Origin: Moniliella sp. 'wahieum'
Taxonomy: Eukaryota; Basidiomycota; Moniliellomycetes; Moniliellales; Moniliellaceae
Assembly (NCBI GenBank): GCA_003971905.1
Contig: RSEE01000009.1
Location: 372,001-436,000 of the forward strand
Direction: 5' to 3'
Length of the DNA: 64,000 nucleotides
Within the stretch, counting starts at the first letter, position 1, and each line of letters begins with the position of its first letter. Shown piece after piece: positions 32,944-43,205 of the stretch. The translations under genes and the position numbers were made by a program. The notes under the pieces are model-generated. The model searched no databases. It saw nothing but the letters and a program-made list of their open reading frames with translations, and was not told the origin of the DNA.

Positions 32944-34875
32944 TTAAGCCTGAGGGGTAATTTCCTCCTCCTCGGTCCGCTTGGGCTTTTTACTGCTCTT
33001 GGGCTTGAGCAGCGGCAACCAATCCGGGTGTCCACGCTGGAAGCGGGGATGGGCAAAGCAGTGGTGGGGTCCATAGAGCGTAGCGGCCGTTAAGCCTGGG
33101 GTGAGGGCCGCGGCGGCGCTCTGTGCGGTGGATGCTTCCGACGCCAAGGTGGCAGCCAAAGCCGAAACCGGGTTCAATGCAGCTTCGGCATCGGCCTTGC
33201 TTTGAGCAGTGTGCGCACGTACCGCCGCTTCGACCGCCGCTGGCGCCGCCGAAGGCGAGAGCAAGTTCTTGCTCACTGCCAAGTGAATCTCCTCGGGATC
33301 GAGCGGGCGGGTGTTGCTGATTCGTTGGAAGCCATACAGCTGATATCCATCAAAAGGGAGATCCCTGACGGTCAGCGCTAAGCTCTGCACAGGTCATAAT
33401 AACCCCACCAACACAAGCGTAAACGGAGAAGGGGGGGACGTACGTTCAACTGACGAATGAAGGAAGCATTGTTATTGTGACGATAGAGGGTGGGAAGGAC
33501 ATGCGTGGCAAATTCGGCACTCGTCGCGGTATCGGCAGCAAGTAAGATCTTGTCGCCAGCATGCGACCAACAAATGTACTTTTGGTACGACGCTGGCGTA
33601 TCGAGCAAATACCACAGCTTGGTTACAAACGCAGGGCAGTTGGCGCTGCCCCCCATGGCCGATCGTAGTGCATTGACTGCCTTGGCCGCACTGGCCGAGT
33701 CGGCCTGTGCAGGCGGAGGGGCGGGGGCACTTGTGGTGCCAACGAGGGGAGGACGAGGAGCTCCAGGAAGAGGTACGAACTCTTCGCTGCCCGAAATGGA
33801 GTCACTATCGTCCTCGCTCTGGGGGGGAAAGCATCCAGGAATCGGAGCAGGGATGGAGGCAAAGGAGGAAGAGGAAGCAGGGTAGCTGAGCGAGTGCGAC
33901 AACCCCGAGGGCCGTGTTGCGCTGTAATTCCAAGTAGGGGTAGGTGGGGCGTTGGGGTGAGCCGGGGCACTAGGGTGTCGGGCCAATGCAACCGTCTCGG
34001 TATCCGATGGGTTCCCAAGGCACACGGGCACCTCCTCGTCTGTCTCATCACCGTCAAGCGAGGTGCACCGCCGTGCACTCGAACTGGCCAAGATGGTGGC
34101 TGCCGACATGGCCTCTGCATCGGCGTCACGGGGGAAGGGATGCCCCTGCATCCAGCGTAGGAATAGCGTCGTGGGGAATATGGGGCTGGGTACTTGTAGT
34201 TGGAATAGCTAGGGCGCTTGCCTTGCTTGAACAACCGATAGCTCACTTCTTTACCCCGGAGCAGATCGTATGACGAAGGCGATCCAGGGCCACGAAGACT
34301 GCGGGACAAGGACATGCGCTTGGGCACCGACGTGCCTGGGGTACCTAGCGAGCCAGCACTGAAGCTGAGGGTGGTGCTGCTTTCGCTCCGTCCTCCGCGG
34401 TCGGGGAGACAGAAAGGCCCCAGCCAGGGTACGAGGGACGACGGTATGTTATCGGCTGGGCCGAGGAGCGAGGCCAGTCCTCCTCCTCCTCCTCCACACT
34501 CACAAGCGGTTCTTCGTCGTCGGGCTCGATCTGCATGCCCTCCAAGCCATACTCGAGCGCATCCACCTCGTCCTCCGTCTCCATAGGGCCGCGCATGGCA
34601 GACGTTTTGAAGCGGTGCCCACGGAAGGGGGGGGTGTACTCGCCTAGGCTGGGGAGGTAGGACACGGGGGAGGAGCCCAGACTGCCGGCGCGGGGGGGGT
34701 AGGAGGGCAAGGAGCGGCCGGAGCGGGGGCTGCGCAACGCGCCGCGGATGGGACGCGGGATGGAGTGGGGGCCGGCGTAGGTGACGGTGACGGTGCTGCT
34801 GACGGTGCCGGCGGGGCTGGCGGGAGGGGGATGGGGCGGCTGGGCGGGGGGGTGTGGGCGGGGGAGCGGGTGCAT
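32944..34875 (-). CDS. Heat-shock-factor-type transcription factor
   Basis: The HSF-type DNA-binding domain is clear: PAFVTKLWYLLDTPASYQKY, ICWSHAGDKILLAA, FATHVLPTLYRHNNNASFIR, then RQLN joined across an intron (33340-33443, GTACGT...TATCAG, phase 0) to LYGFQRISNTR. In HSFs the RQLNLYGF segment is the recognition helix end, so the intron cuts the domain at its most conserved point. About 75 Ala/Ser-rich residues separate this from CFAHPRFQRGHPDWLPLL, the usual end of the domain, so this copy carries an insertion. The roughly 470 residues before the domain are disordered and acidic (EPLVSVEEEEEDWPRSS). No coiled-coil trimerisation region follows; the protein ends soon after a basic stretch (KPKSSKKPKR). 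That architecture is nearer to Sfl1/Mga1-type fungal regulators than to Hsf1. ATG 34875 (MHPLPRPHPPAQ) is chosen as start. Two frame changes occur upstream of the domain. Confidence 0.85.
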
Positions 34876-35646
34876 GGCGGGCGGGGGGGGGGAGGCGCAG
34901 GAGAAGGTGGTGGCGGCAGAAGAAGCGCAGCTGCGACGCGTGCTGGATGCTGTTCTTCCAGCCGGCCAGACAGACAGACAGACAGACTGACAGACAGACA
35001 GACAGACAGGGGCTCGGCTGGCTCGGCTGGCGGCGGAGGCAGAGTGTGGGTGGCGGAGCGTCAGTGCCTCAGCGCTGATATGCCCAACCGATAGTCGATA
35101 GCCAGCGCCAGCGCCGCAGCCACCCGCCCGCTGCGACTGCCCCACCCACACTGGCGCCGTGCGCTCCTTGCCCCTGCCAGGCCGGTGCCCGAGGAGCCTT
35201 GCAGTGCCGACAAGGATAGGCAGACTCCCAGCTAGAGCTTAACGCCGCGCCGCTCGGGCGCTGGCGTCTGAGGGCCTGAGCAGCACTGGCCCTGTCCCCG
35301 CCCTCCCGCCCTCAGAGTCAGCCCAGTCACCAGCGCGACCAAAAAAGTCACGTCTCGGATCGCGAGTCGTAGTCACCACTAGTCACCTAGTCACCACTAA
35401 TAACGAACAGCTTCGCTGGCCTGTACTAGCACTAGCCATACTGCATTCCCCCACCAGTCTCTCCCGCAGCACCTGACGTCAGTACTCAGTGCCCCATGGG
35501 CAACGTGCAATTTCAAATGCTAGCTTTGCCCCCTTGCAGGCCCTGGGGGCACAGGGGCAGTCTGGGGCAGTGCGCATGCCATTCCAACTCTCGTCCCGCG
35601 CCTCTTCTCCGCCGGCGCCCAACGCCGTCGACAGCCTCAGCGGCGC
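34876..35646. other. Intergenic region upstream of the HSF-type gene
   Basis: This is the promoter and leader of the HSF-type gene and the 3' flank of the double-Myb gene. It contains a CAGA array at 34966-35010, a TCAGCGCC/CTCAGCG-rich patch, and a run of CTAGTCACTAGTCACC-type words near 35375-35400. No nGAAn heat-shock element array is seen. Confidence 0.5.
34966..35010. repeat. CAGA tetranucleotide array
   Basis: About eleven copies of CAGA/GACA, interrupted once by CTGA, lie 90-135 bases upstream of the HSF-type ATG, probably in its 5' UTR. Such arrays are prone to length change. Confidence 0.85.
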
Positions 35647-38188
35647 TCAGCCGGGATGGCCATCCGACGGCGCCGATCCATCAAACGGAGTCCACAGCAG
35701 GTCGCCCGCCCAGCCCATCGGCACCTGCATCTGGGCATGTATCTGTGCTTGTGCTTGGGCTTGGGCTTGGGCGTGGGCTTGTGCTTGAGCTTGGGCTTGC
35801 GCGTGGGCTTGCACTTGCGCTTGCACTTGCGCTTGCACTTGCGCTTGGGCAGCGGCAGCCGCTACCAGCTGGGCCTCAGGCACCGATGCAGGCGGGGAGA
35901 CGTGTGAAGCGCCCGGGTAAATGGAGAAGTGGCGTAAGGCGACGTGTGCGGGGGAAAAGGGGAGTGGGAGTGGAGTGGGAATGAGAGTGAGAGTGAGAGT
36001 GAGAAGGAGTATGGGTGAGAGTGAGTGAGAGTGGTTATGGGGAGGATATGGCGACGCATGCGACGAAGGCGGTGCTGCGGCCACCGACCCCGACCCCGAC
36101 CCCGATCCAGGAGACCTCGTCTCCCCCGCCGACGCCGGCGACTGGTACCATCTCTGTACCTCCCACGGGGCAGCGAGGACATGTGCGTCAGCCAGTCTGG
36201 ATTGGTAGGGAGAACAGCGTCCGCTTGCGAAGCCGGATGCGCTGAGCTGCCTTCTGGGGCAACATGCGATCCCACCGCGGCCAGTGTTGCTCCTACCGCG
36301 TCCATCTCGTCCTTTCCTTGGATCCGTTCGATCCAAGCAACCAGTGCTTCGTCGTCCCCAGCGACTGGCATGCCAAGTGGCCCAGGCACGGCAGAAACGA
36401 CGTCAGGTGCAGGTATTGATGGTCCAGGCTCGAGTACTGGTTGGCTAGGCATTGGTTGGCTGGACACCGGTTGGCCCAGCCCGGCTCGGCAAGGCCAAGG
36501 TCCAACGCATCGTGTCTTACCACCTCCCCTGCGTCGGAGCCTGGGTCAGCGTCGGCATGGTGGGCATCAGCCCACGTCGCAGCAACTGAGTAGGGGTAAG
36601 TCCCATCTCAGCCGCCATTCTTGCGAAAAAGTCGAGCATCGTTTCGTCCATTCGCATGCCCATGCTCCAGCTCGCTCCTCCACCGGCATCGGTGCCATCG
36701 GTTGTCTCCCCCGCGCGTACAGGACCGAGCGGGTTGGGTCTCCTGGAAGGGCTGGCCGGGGGAGGCTGCACGACGGTAGGAACCGAGGGCAGGAAGGTAT
36801 CCGCCCGTTCGAGCGAGTGGACCGTCGCGTGTCGCGCCAACTTGCGTTCACCCTCGCCTTGCATGGTGAGGGTGCGCGTGCGCAACTCGTGCGCTTGGGA
36901 AGAACGCTGGTGCCAGGCCTCGTCATCCTCACCATCCGAGTCGTACTCGTCATCCTCCTCTTCTCCCGATCCATGTTGTTCCTCCTCGCCTGCGTCATCC
37001 AAGCCATCGAGGAGTTGCGCTTGGAGCTGCATGGCAATCTGCATCTGCATCTCGCTTAGCCACGGGAATCCACCCGCCGGCGGCGCATCGACGGATCCCA
37101 TGGGTGAGCCGCCCGAACGAAGTGTATGCGGTTTTCGTCGTTTGTTGCTCCCAGAGGAACGACTGGGCCCCGAGGGCCCCAAGCCCGCACTTCCACTTCC
37201 ACTCGGGGCCACATCGGACAAAGCCGAGAACCATTCCCCACCAGCCGAGTCGACATCCACCTTAGCGGGGTACAAGCCCGCTGCAGGCGGCTGGAGCGAA
37301 AGGCCTTGCAATGCGCGCGTCGCCCGTGGGAAAGGGACCCAGGTTCGGACCCGGCCAGCGCGGCCAAGTGCGAGTCGCCCGACGCATCCGACAGTACTGC
37401 CGCCCAATCCGATCCTCCAACCGACGCGCCCGACACGGACGAAGAGGAGATCCATCCCGATCCCGAGTCGGAGTACGAAGGCGGAGCAGGAGGAAAGGCA
37501 GCTACCAAGCTGGCTGCCGCAGCATCGCCCTGTTGGTCCAGGGAGGGGGGGGGGCCTCGGAGCGAGCCGCACCGCGTCGCCGCTGCCGTGTACGCGCCTT
37601 AAACCCTGCCTGTTCGTATTCCTGTGGAAAGGCATTTCGAAACCGATCGCGCAAGTCGGTCGCAGTTCGCATCCCTTCAAACGGTGGCAATCGAGCAATC
37701 TTGCTCCAATGGGAACCATGTTCTTTCCACCCATCGTACAATGCTTGCGTCTCTTCGGACGAGAACGCCCTTTTGGGGCGGAACAGGCCACGCTCAAAAA
37801 TCGATCTGCCTTGGGCGTTGCGGCCACGGACTTTGTGCCCATGATGCGTTTTGGCATTCGGGTAAAGTTCGTGGTACGCATCGGGAAAGTAGGTACGGAA
37901 GCGGTCCTTGAGGTCGCCAGCGGACCGGTGGTCAAAGTGCGCGCGCAGTTGCGGGTCTTCCAAAATCTTTTTCCATTGGCCGACACCGTGCTTGTTGCAT
38001 CCGTCCACCAACGCCTGCGTCTCAGCATCGGTCCAGCGGTGTTTGGTGTTGGAGGCACTGCTAGGCCCGCCGCGGGAACTGCCCGAGGCAGCGGACGAGG
38101 TCGAAGGATGCCGCTGCGGATGCGGAGGGAGAGTGGTCGACATGCCCAGCACACCAAAGGGCGGGGCGGAGGGGGGCACGTGGTCCAT
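35647..38188 (-). CDS. Double-Myb DNA-binding protein, Tay1/Teb1-like
   Basis: Two Myb/SANT repeats lie at the N-terminus: residues about 51-102 (HRWTDAETQALVDGC, GQWKKILED, GDLKDRFRTYFPDAY) and about 141-188 (RAFSSEETQALYDGWKEHG, WSKIARLPPF, TDLRDRFRNAFPQEYEQAG). Both end in the telobox-like (D)LKDRFR helix. This arrangement matches fungal Tay1/Teb1 proteins; Tay1 of Yarrowia binds double-stranded telomeric repeats, while Teb1 of fission yeast acts at histone promoters, so either role is possible. The rest is disordered: an acidic block (DEYDSDGEDDEAWHQRS), a short helical element near MRMDETMLDFFARMAAEMGL, and a C-terminal Gln/Ala repeat (about 35700-35860). ATG 38188 is chosen because it starts a clean 200-residue frame over both Myb repeats. 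Frame changes occur between about 37500 and 36400, and the stop near 35647 is less certain. Confidence 0.75.
35700..35860 (-). repeat. Gln-Ala/His-Ala coding repeat
   Basis: A tandem CAAGCC/CAAGCG-type hexamer encodes alternating Gln-Ala with some Val and His inside the double-Myb gene. It makes a roughly 50-residue low-complexity tail. Shorter GAGAGT hexamers lie just upstream at about 35980-36030 and may also fall within the gene or an intron. Confidence 0.7.
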
Positions 38189-38617
38189 CCTGCTCTCACC
38201 GTACCTTGGAGCAGCCCGGTGGAGAGGGGGAGGCAGTTCTCAGGTGGCAGGAACAGACCACGTTGAAAACCAACGAGTGGAGTCTGCCGGCGACAGCATG
38301 GGACTGCTGAGGTAATGCGTTTTGACGTGAAGCATGATGTGCGTGACCGGCGGCCATCGCATGCGGCAACTACCGGCCGTTCTTTCCCCGACTGGGTTTT
38401 CATGCGTCGATGGCTGATCAGCGATCGGCGATCAGCGCTCAGCACGCTCACCCTCGCCCCGCAGTCTCGATCAGAGTCCCTCTCGGCCCGCCTTCGGTTT
38501 CCGCTTCCTCCTCCTTCTGTGTAATGCGGCCATCCCCACGGCATTTGGCCCCCACTCTGCATACAGCGCTCCCTTCGCCTCCCCTCCTCCCCTCCCCTTC
38601 TGTCCTCTTCGATCTCT

Positions 38618-38667
38618 GTAGTATATATCTATCTCGACAGCAAAAAATGGCTTCGGACAAATTATAG
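38618..38667 (+). promoter_or_regulatory. TATA-like promoter with a six-codon ORF
   Basis: GTAGTATATATCTATC is followed after about 20 bases by CAGCAAAAAATGGCT, a strong fungal start context, and the ORF MASDKL ends at TAG. The upstream 120 bases are C/T rich. It looks like a real promoter and start whose downstream gene is lost, mis-sequenced or spliced in a way I cannot see. It may also be chance. Confidence 0.3.
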
Positions 38668-40079
38668 TACGAGAGCCTCTGCAGACCACGCACAGAGAAC
38701 TCGCTATGATGTGCACTGTGCCCGCAAGAGCCTGGATACTCTTGCTCTTCCTCCCATGCGAGCGACGAAGACAAATGATTGTTCTATCTTCTGCTCCATC
38801 TCGACCGCCACCAGAATGAGTTTTTGCCACTTGAGTCGGTGGGAAACGACAGAAAATATACCCGGGGCGAGGGCTGATGTGGGGGAGAGTAATCAATAGC
38901 CCAGTCACAAATGCAACAGGTTTACAAGACCTTCCCTTCCGTTTGATTGACTCACCACAAACCAAAGGACGACGATGGTGCACTCACAATGGTCTAGGTC
39001 TCTCGCATTTAACGAGTGTGGTGTGCCAAAAGTGCGACCTTCCTGAGAATGGAACATCGGCCTACACAGTCATTTCGGGATGGAAGGTGGGGAGGAGATT
39101 CCTCCTCTTCCCCATGGCAAGTGCGCCGTTGTTCCTTTACGTTTCTGCCGCCGGGCCTAAGGAGGGAGGCTCTACATCCTGAACAAAACGTTAGAGGAGA
39201 ATGCTTGGCGAATGGCGCTCCAATCTGAAGCACATTGTTTAACTCCTATAGATGGCCCTCCCGCCTTTACATTGAATATAATCCCGAAGAGAGAGATAAA
39301 TGGGGAAACCAATCCGGATATTCAGAGAGGGCAGGTCAGATCGTCGCATTTCCGTCAATAGCCTAAACGAGTAGGGCATAACGGCCTCTCTCTACCGTCT
39401 CGTGATGTTGGGAATCAGCCCCTTTGTTGATGGCAATGATTGGCCACCGCCCCCCACGTCTCGTTTTCGGGCCGTATCAGGTCATGACCAGTATCATGAT
39501 GGAGCTGTTTTTGGTAGCATTACGTAGCTTACTTCCCATCCCCCAGGATGGGAAGGGTTCTTCAAGTGCGTCTCCTTTCTGCCTGGCGATATTATACAGC
39601 TGTGATCAGGCTTACCCTGTGGTGGCAAAACTTATTGGCGTCCACCTTGGGCCATCTGTTGAAGAGGGCGTATAGTGATAAGTTGGTCGCACTTTGCGTT
39701 CAATCCAGATAGAGCAGATCACCGTTGTGCTGTACCGCCGCTTCCCCTTGAGCGCCCCCTTTTGGGGTCACCGTCCCCAAGGCGCCACAGGACGACAAAA
39801 CACACTCATGCCTGACACCATTTGATGGGGCCCGAGTGCGTTCGCCAATCGAGGTTCATCAGAAGATACACCCGGAGCATGCGCGCTGCACCGTGGACTC
39901 TCTCCTGTGGCGGCTGGAGTACAGTCTCATCTCCAAAGTACGTCAAGGGTGAGGAACCCATGCCCCCCGCGCAATGTAGGCAGTGCCCCGTGCGACTAGG
40001 ACATGGATCCGGCGATTACTTGAACGGACCGTGGTGTGGTAAATATTCCACGCTGTGGTGATGACAGCACATGCTCTGG

Positions 40080-40494
40080 TTGATGAGAGGCGGTCATTGT
40101 TCATGCAATTGCCAATGTGCTCATCGTCGGCGGTTACATTCGTCTGGGGGTACCAGTCATGTGGGAAAGCCACCCTCAGACCCTTCTCACTTCCTCCACC
40201 GCAGCAGAGTATGTGGCGAATGGCGAGGGTCTGCAAAGGCATAGTATCTCCGCAACGTCCTAGTCGAGTTTGATGTCTTACCTTCCGCTCATCCCATTCA
40301 CATCTGCAGCGACTGCCAAGCCGCCTACGATGTTGTCCGTGTTGGCACGAAACGGGTCGTTTGCGCCACCTCGATTATACCGAGCTGCCATGCGGTCGGG
40401 CCACTCTTGAGCACATACCTGGCACCGCCAACGCCGCGGATGTGCTAATCAAGGCGCTACCCCGTCCATTTCTTCAGCGCTCCCACAACGCATG
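40080..40494 (+). mobile_element. Fossil Ty1/copia retrotransposon fragment (RNase H end of pol)
   Basis: Short matches to the C-terminal part of copia-type pol appear in order: a segment around 40130-40190 resembling the block before SSTEAEYV, a CQAAYDVV-type segment near 40310-40340, and a closing HIPGTANAADVLIKALPRP segment at about 40412-40470. The element is broken, with several breaks in this 400-base piece, and no gag, integrase or paired LTRs were found. A purine tract near 40650 and the TATA at 40788 sit where a polypurine tract and 3' LTR might lie, but this is unproven. The amount of decay suggests an old insertion, subject to the window's general sequence-error problem. Confidence 0.6.
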
Positions 40495-42078
40495 ATTCGC
40501 TTGTCAGGAGGCTGATTTCTCTTCCTCTCTCTCTCTCCAATGATCTTCCTTCCCCTACGTCTCCCGGATCCATTGCATCGGCGGGAGGAGCCTAGCCTTA
40601 CTTGTCTTGGCCATGTCGAGACCCAAAGGCTCAAAGGCTATAATACCGGTGGAAGTGAAGGGGGTCACACACGCTTACCCACCCGCTGTGCGTATGACCC
40701 TCTGTTCCAGATCCTCCTTGACCCTTTTGTGCCTCTCTCCCTCATCAAGCGTGGTTTACCGTGCGATTGCTTCTCCTTTTCCTCTGGTATATAAGGCACC
40801 ATTCCTTGCACCCTGAATGAATACCATCGGCATCCAAAACAATCTCGTCGTTCCTACACACACTATCACAAAAGGGTACGGCAGAGCAGAGTCAGTCCTG
40901 TAAACTAAGTGGTATATTGTGTCAAAGGGCTCATGAACTGGCCAGTGGGCACGGTGGTATGCGGTCCAAAAATGACAGAGGGGTGCCGCCGAACGCAAGT
41001 GGTGATAATGCAACCGAGGGAAGGCGCGCGCGCAATCTTCAGCACAGGGGGGGACGGAGCATAAAGCTCGAGGTCGTGAATGCCGGGGCGGCCTCGCGCA
41101 CGATAAACTTGATAAACACTGGACGTGCTTCACGCGACTGCAACGCAACCGTGTCATATGCCCCGTACTCAGGCTATCAGTAACATGTATGTCAGGAGAC
41201 GGAGATGGGGGAAAGGGTGCAGATGGATTGCATACATCTATGGACGCAGAGGAGGTATATGACCTCCTCAGGAAGGGGGCACAGTCGAGAGGTGGACACA
41301 GGATCTCCCAACTGATAGGAATCACGCCATAGTGCCCATACGGGCCTAGTGGCAAGGCCCCCTAGCACGGTGTGATTCTGACAATGTACAGGTCATCATG
41401 GGGACGGGCAGCAGTCAGCTAGTCAGGGGAGAAAAGTGGAGTTGACGTTGGGTTCCAGATCTGATAGAAAGAAGGTATTGTATCTAGAGAGACTCTCGCC
41501 CGGATCGATTTATCCGCGTCCACTTGTCCCATGTCATTATTTTTGGCAAGTCAATGGCGTCCCTTGTTCCATCTATGCCACCACCGGCCACCACTCTGGA
41601 ATAGTCCGAGTCATTAGCGTTGCTTGCTATGCCTCTGGCGCCTAGCAGCCCTTGAACGTAACCTGGTATACACGTGGTTGGTACTTGACACGTGTGCTTT
41701 CCAGACCCTTTCAGACCCTGGCGGCACGAGATGCCAGGAGATGCCGCGCTGTTTGGCCGCGTCTGGATCTGATGATCGATGATCCAATTACCCGGATGAT
41801 CGATGAAGCTTCCAGCTTAGCTTAGCGCTTACTTCCGCTTCAAGGCAGTGGATGGCAGTGGCCAGTGGGCGCTTGGAGGCGGCAGGGCAGAGGAGCAGGC
41901 AAGGAGGATGCGAGGATCCTGCTCGGGTTGTGGCGTTGCAACGTTGGAAGGGCAGGCCATCCGGGCATATCGCCTGCGTATGCCTTGCTGATCGCGCAGG
42001 GTGCGCCTGACCGGCTGACCTGAGCGCCTGAGCGCTCGTTCGTGCTCGCGCACTCACCAGCACTAGCTTTAGAGCCAC

Positions 42079-42135
42079 TGTGACATGTGACATGTGGCAT
42101 GTGACATGTGACATGTGACATGTGACATGTGACAT
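42079..42135. repeat. Tandem GTGACAT array
   Basis: Eight near-identical copies of GTGACAT (one has GTGGCAT) run head to tail. Each junction also makes the ACATGT palindrome, so the array is both a direct and an inverted repeat. It is the longest instance of the dyad family seen across the intergenic DNA of this window. Confidence 0.9.
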
Positions 42136-43205
42136 GCTCACTAGCGGCCACCCAGCCCACCCAGCCCACCCACCTACCTGCTACGGCCTCCTACCACCTC
42201 CCGTTGACCATTCCCAGAATGCAACAGCGGTGCCAGGCGTGTCATGTGACGTGTGTGAAAAGACCGCTTGACCCCTGAGCGCCTCAGCGCCTCAGCGCCA
42301 ACGCTGACCGGTGACCGGTGTTTGTACATGAGGTGCCCCTGGTTTTTTCTTCCTTTTTCTCAAAAGGGTAACCGGTTACGCGCCGGCACCTGCCGGCACG
42401 CTTGGGTTGCATGTTACACGTTCAACGTATGCTAAACTTCGGCGATCCAAAGGGCCGAGGCACGGAGGGGCACGGCGCCAGTCTCTGCTCCGCTTTCCAG
42501 CTCAGCGCTCACTTCTTCTGCCGGCTTGCCTCACACAGTGCTGGTGGCGGGGTTGGGTGGGCCATCACATTGACGTTGCCCCAACTGGCAGGATGCAGTG
42601 CCTAGTTCTAGCTACCTAGCGGGTGCCACATGTTGCCACTGTCCAACTCGACCGCCCAACGTATCCAACACACCCTGTCCCGTTTCTTTTCCTGCTTGCC
42701 TCGTTCCCATGGCCCCTCCTTCGTCTTTGGGTTGCCATCCCATCCCATCTCAGACTCATCTCGGGCTCAGCGCTCATTGATCATCGAGCATTGCACAAGC
42801 CACATCCATGCAAAACTCTGCCGTAGCGCCAGAGCGCGCATTTTGTCTGCTCTCGGCATCCGGTCACACATACATTTGCCCACCCTGCTGCCCGCGTGGA
42901 TGCTCGCGTCTTTCAGGATGGATGATTGCGTTATTACCAACCCAGATCTGATTTCGGACTTCCGATGGGCCAGTCGCCATGCCAGGCACATGGCACTTCA
43001 ACTCAACCGTCGCGCCTCAGCGCCTCAGCTCAGCTTCAAGCTTCACGCTTCAACGTCTTTAGCCTTCAATAGTCCCCCCAACTTCAAGGTACACGCGAAA
43101 CCTCCAGCAAAGCTGGCGTGCCCTTTTTGGCTCCGTCTTGCCACCACCTTGTTCAGCCCCACAGCTCTCTCACCTCCGCCTCCCACTCCCTCCGTTCCCG
43201 TCGTC

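Larger units (their letters stand above)
38189..43205. other. 5 kb gene desert with promoter-like site, fossil retroelement and dyad arrays
   Basis: No intact host gene is recognised. From left to right it holds a C/T-rich promoter-like block around 38500-38650, undistinguished DNA to about 39990, a fossil Ty1/copia fragment, a TATA-like TATATAAGG at 40788, a region to about 41700 without features, and then a repeat-rich stretch with a CATGTGA array at 42079-42135 and GACCGGTGACCGGTG at 42305-42319. The last 500 bases are the 5' flank of the alpha/beta-hydrolase gene. Confidence 0.5.

Noticed and set aside
36656-38266. 536-codon plus-strand ORF
   Set aside because: It is antisense to the double-Myb gene, whose Myb motifs are clear on the other strand.
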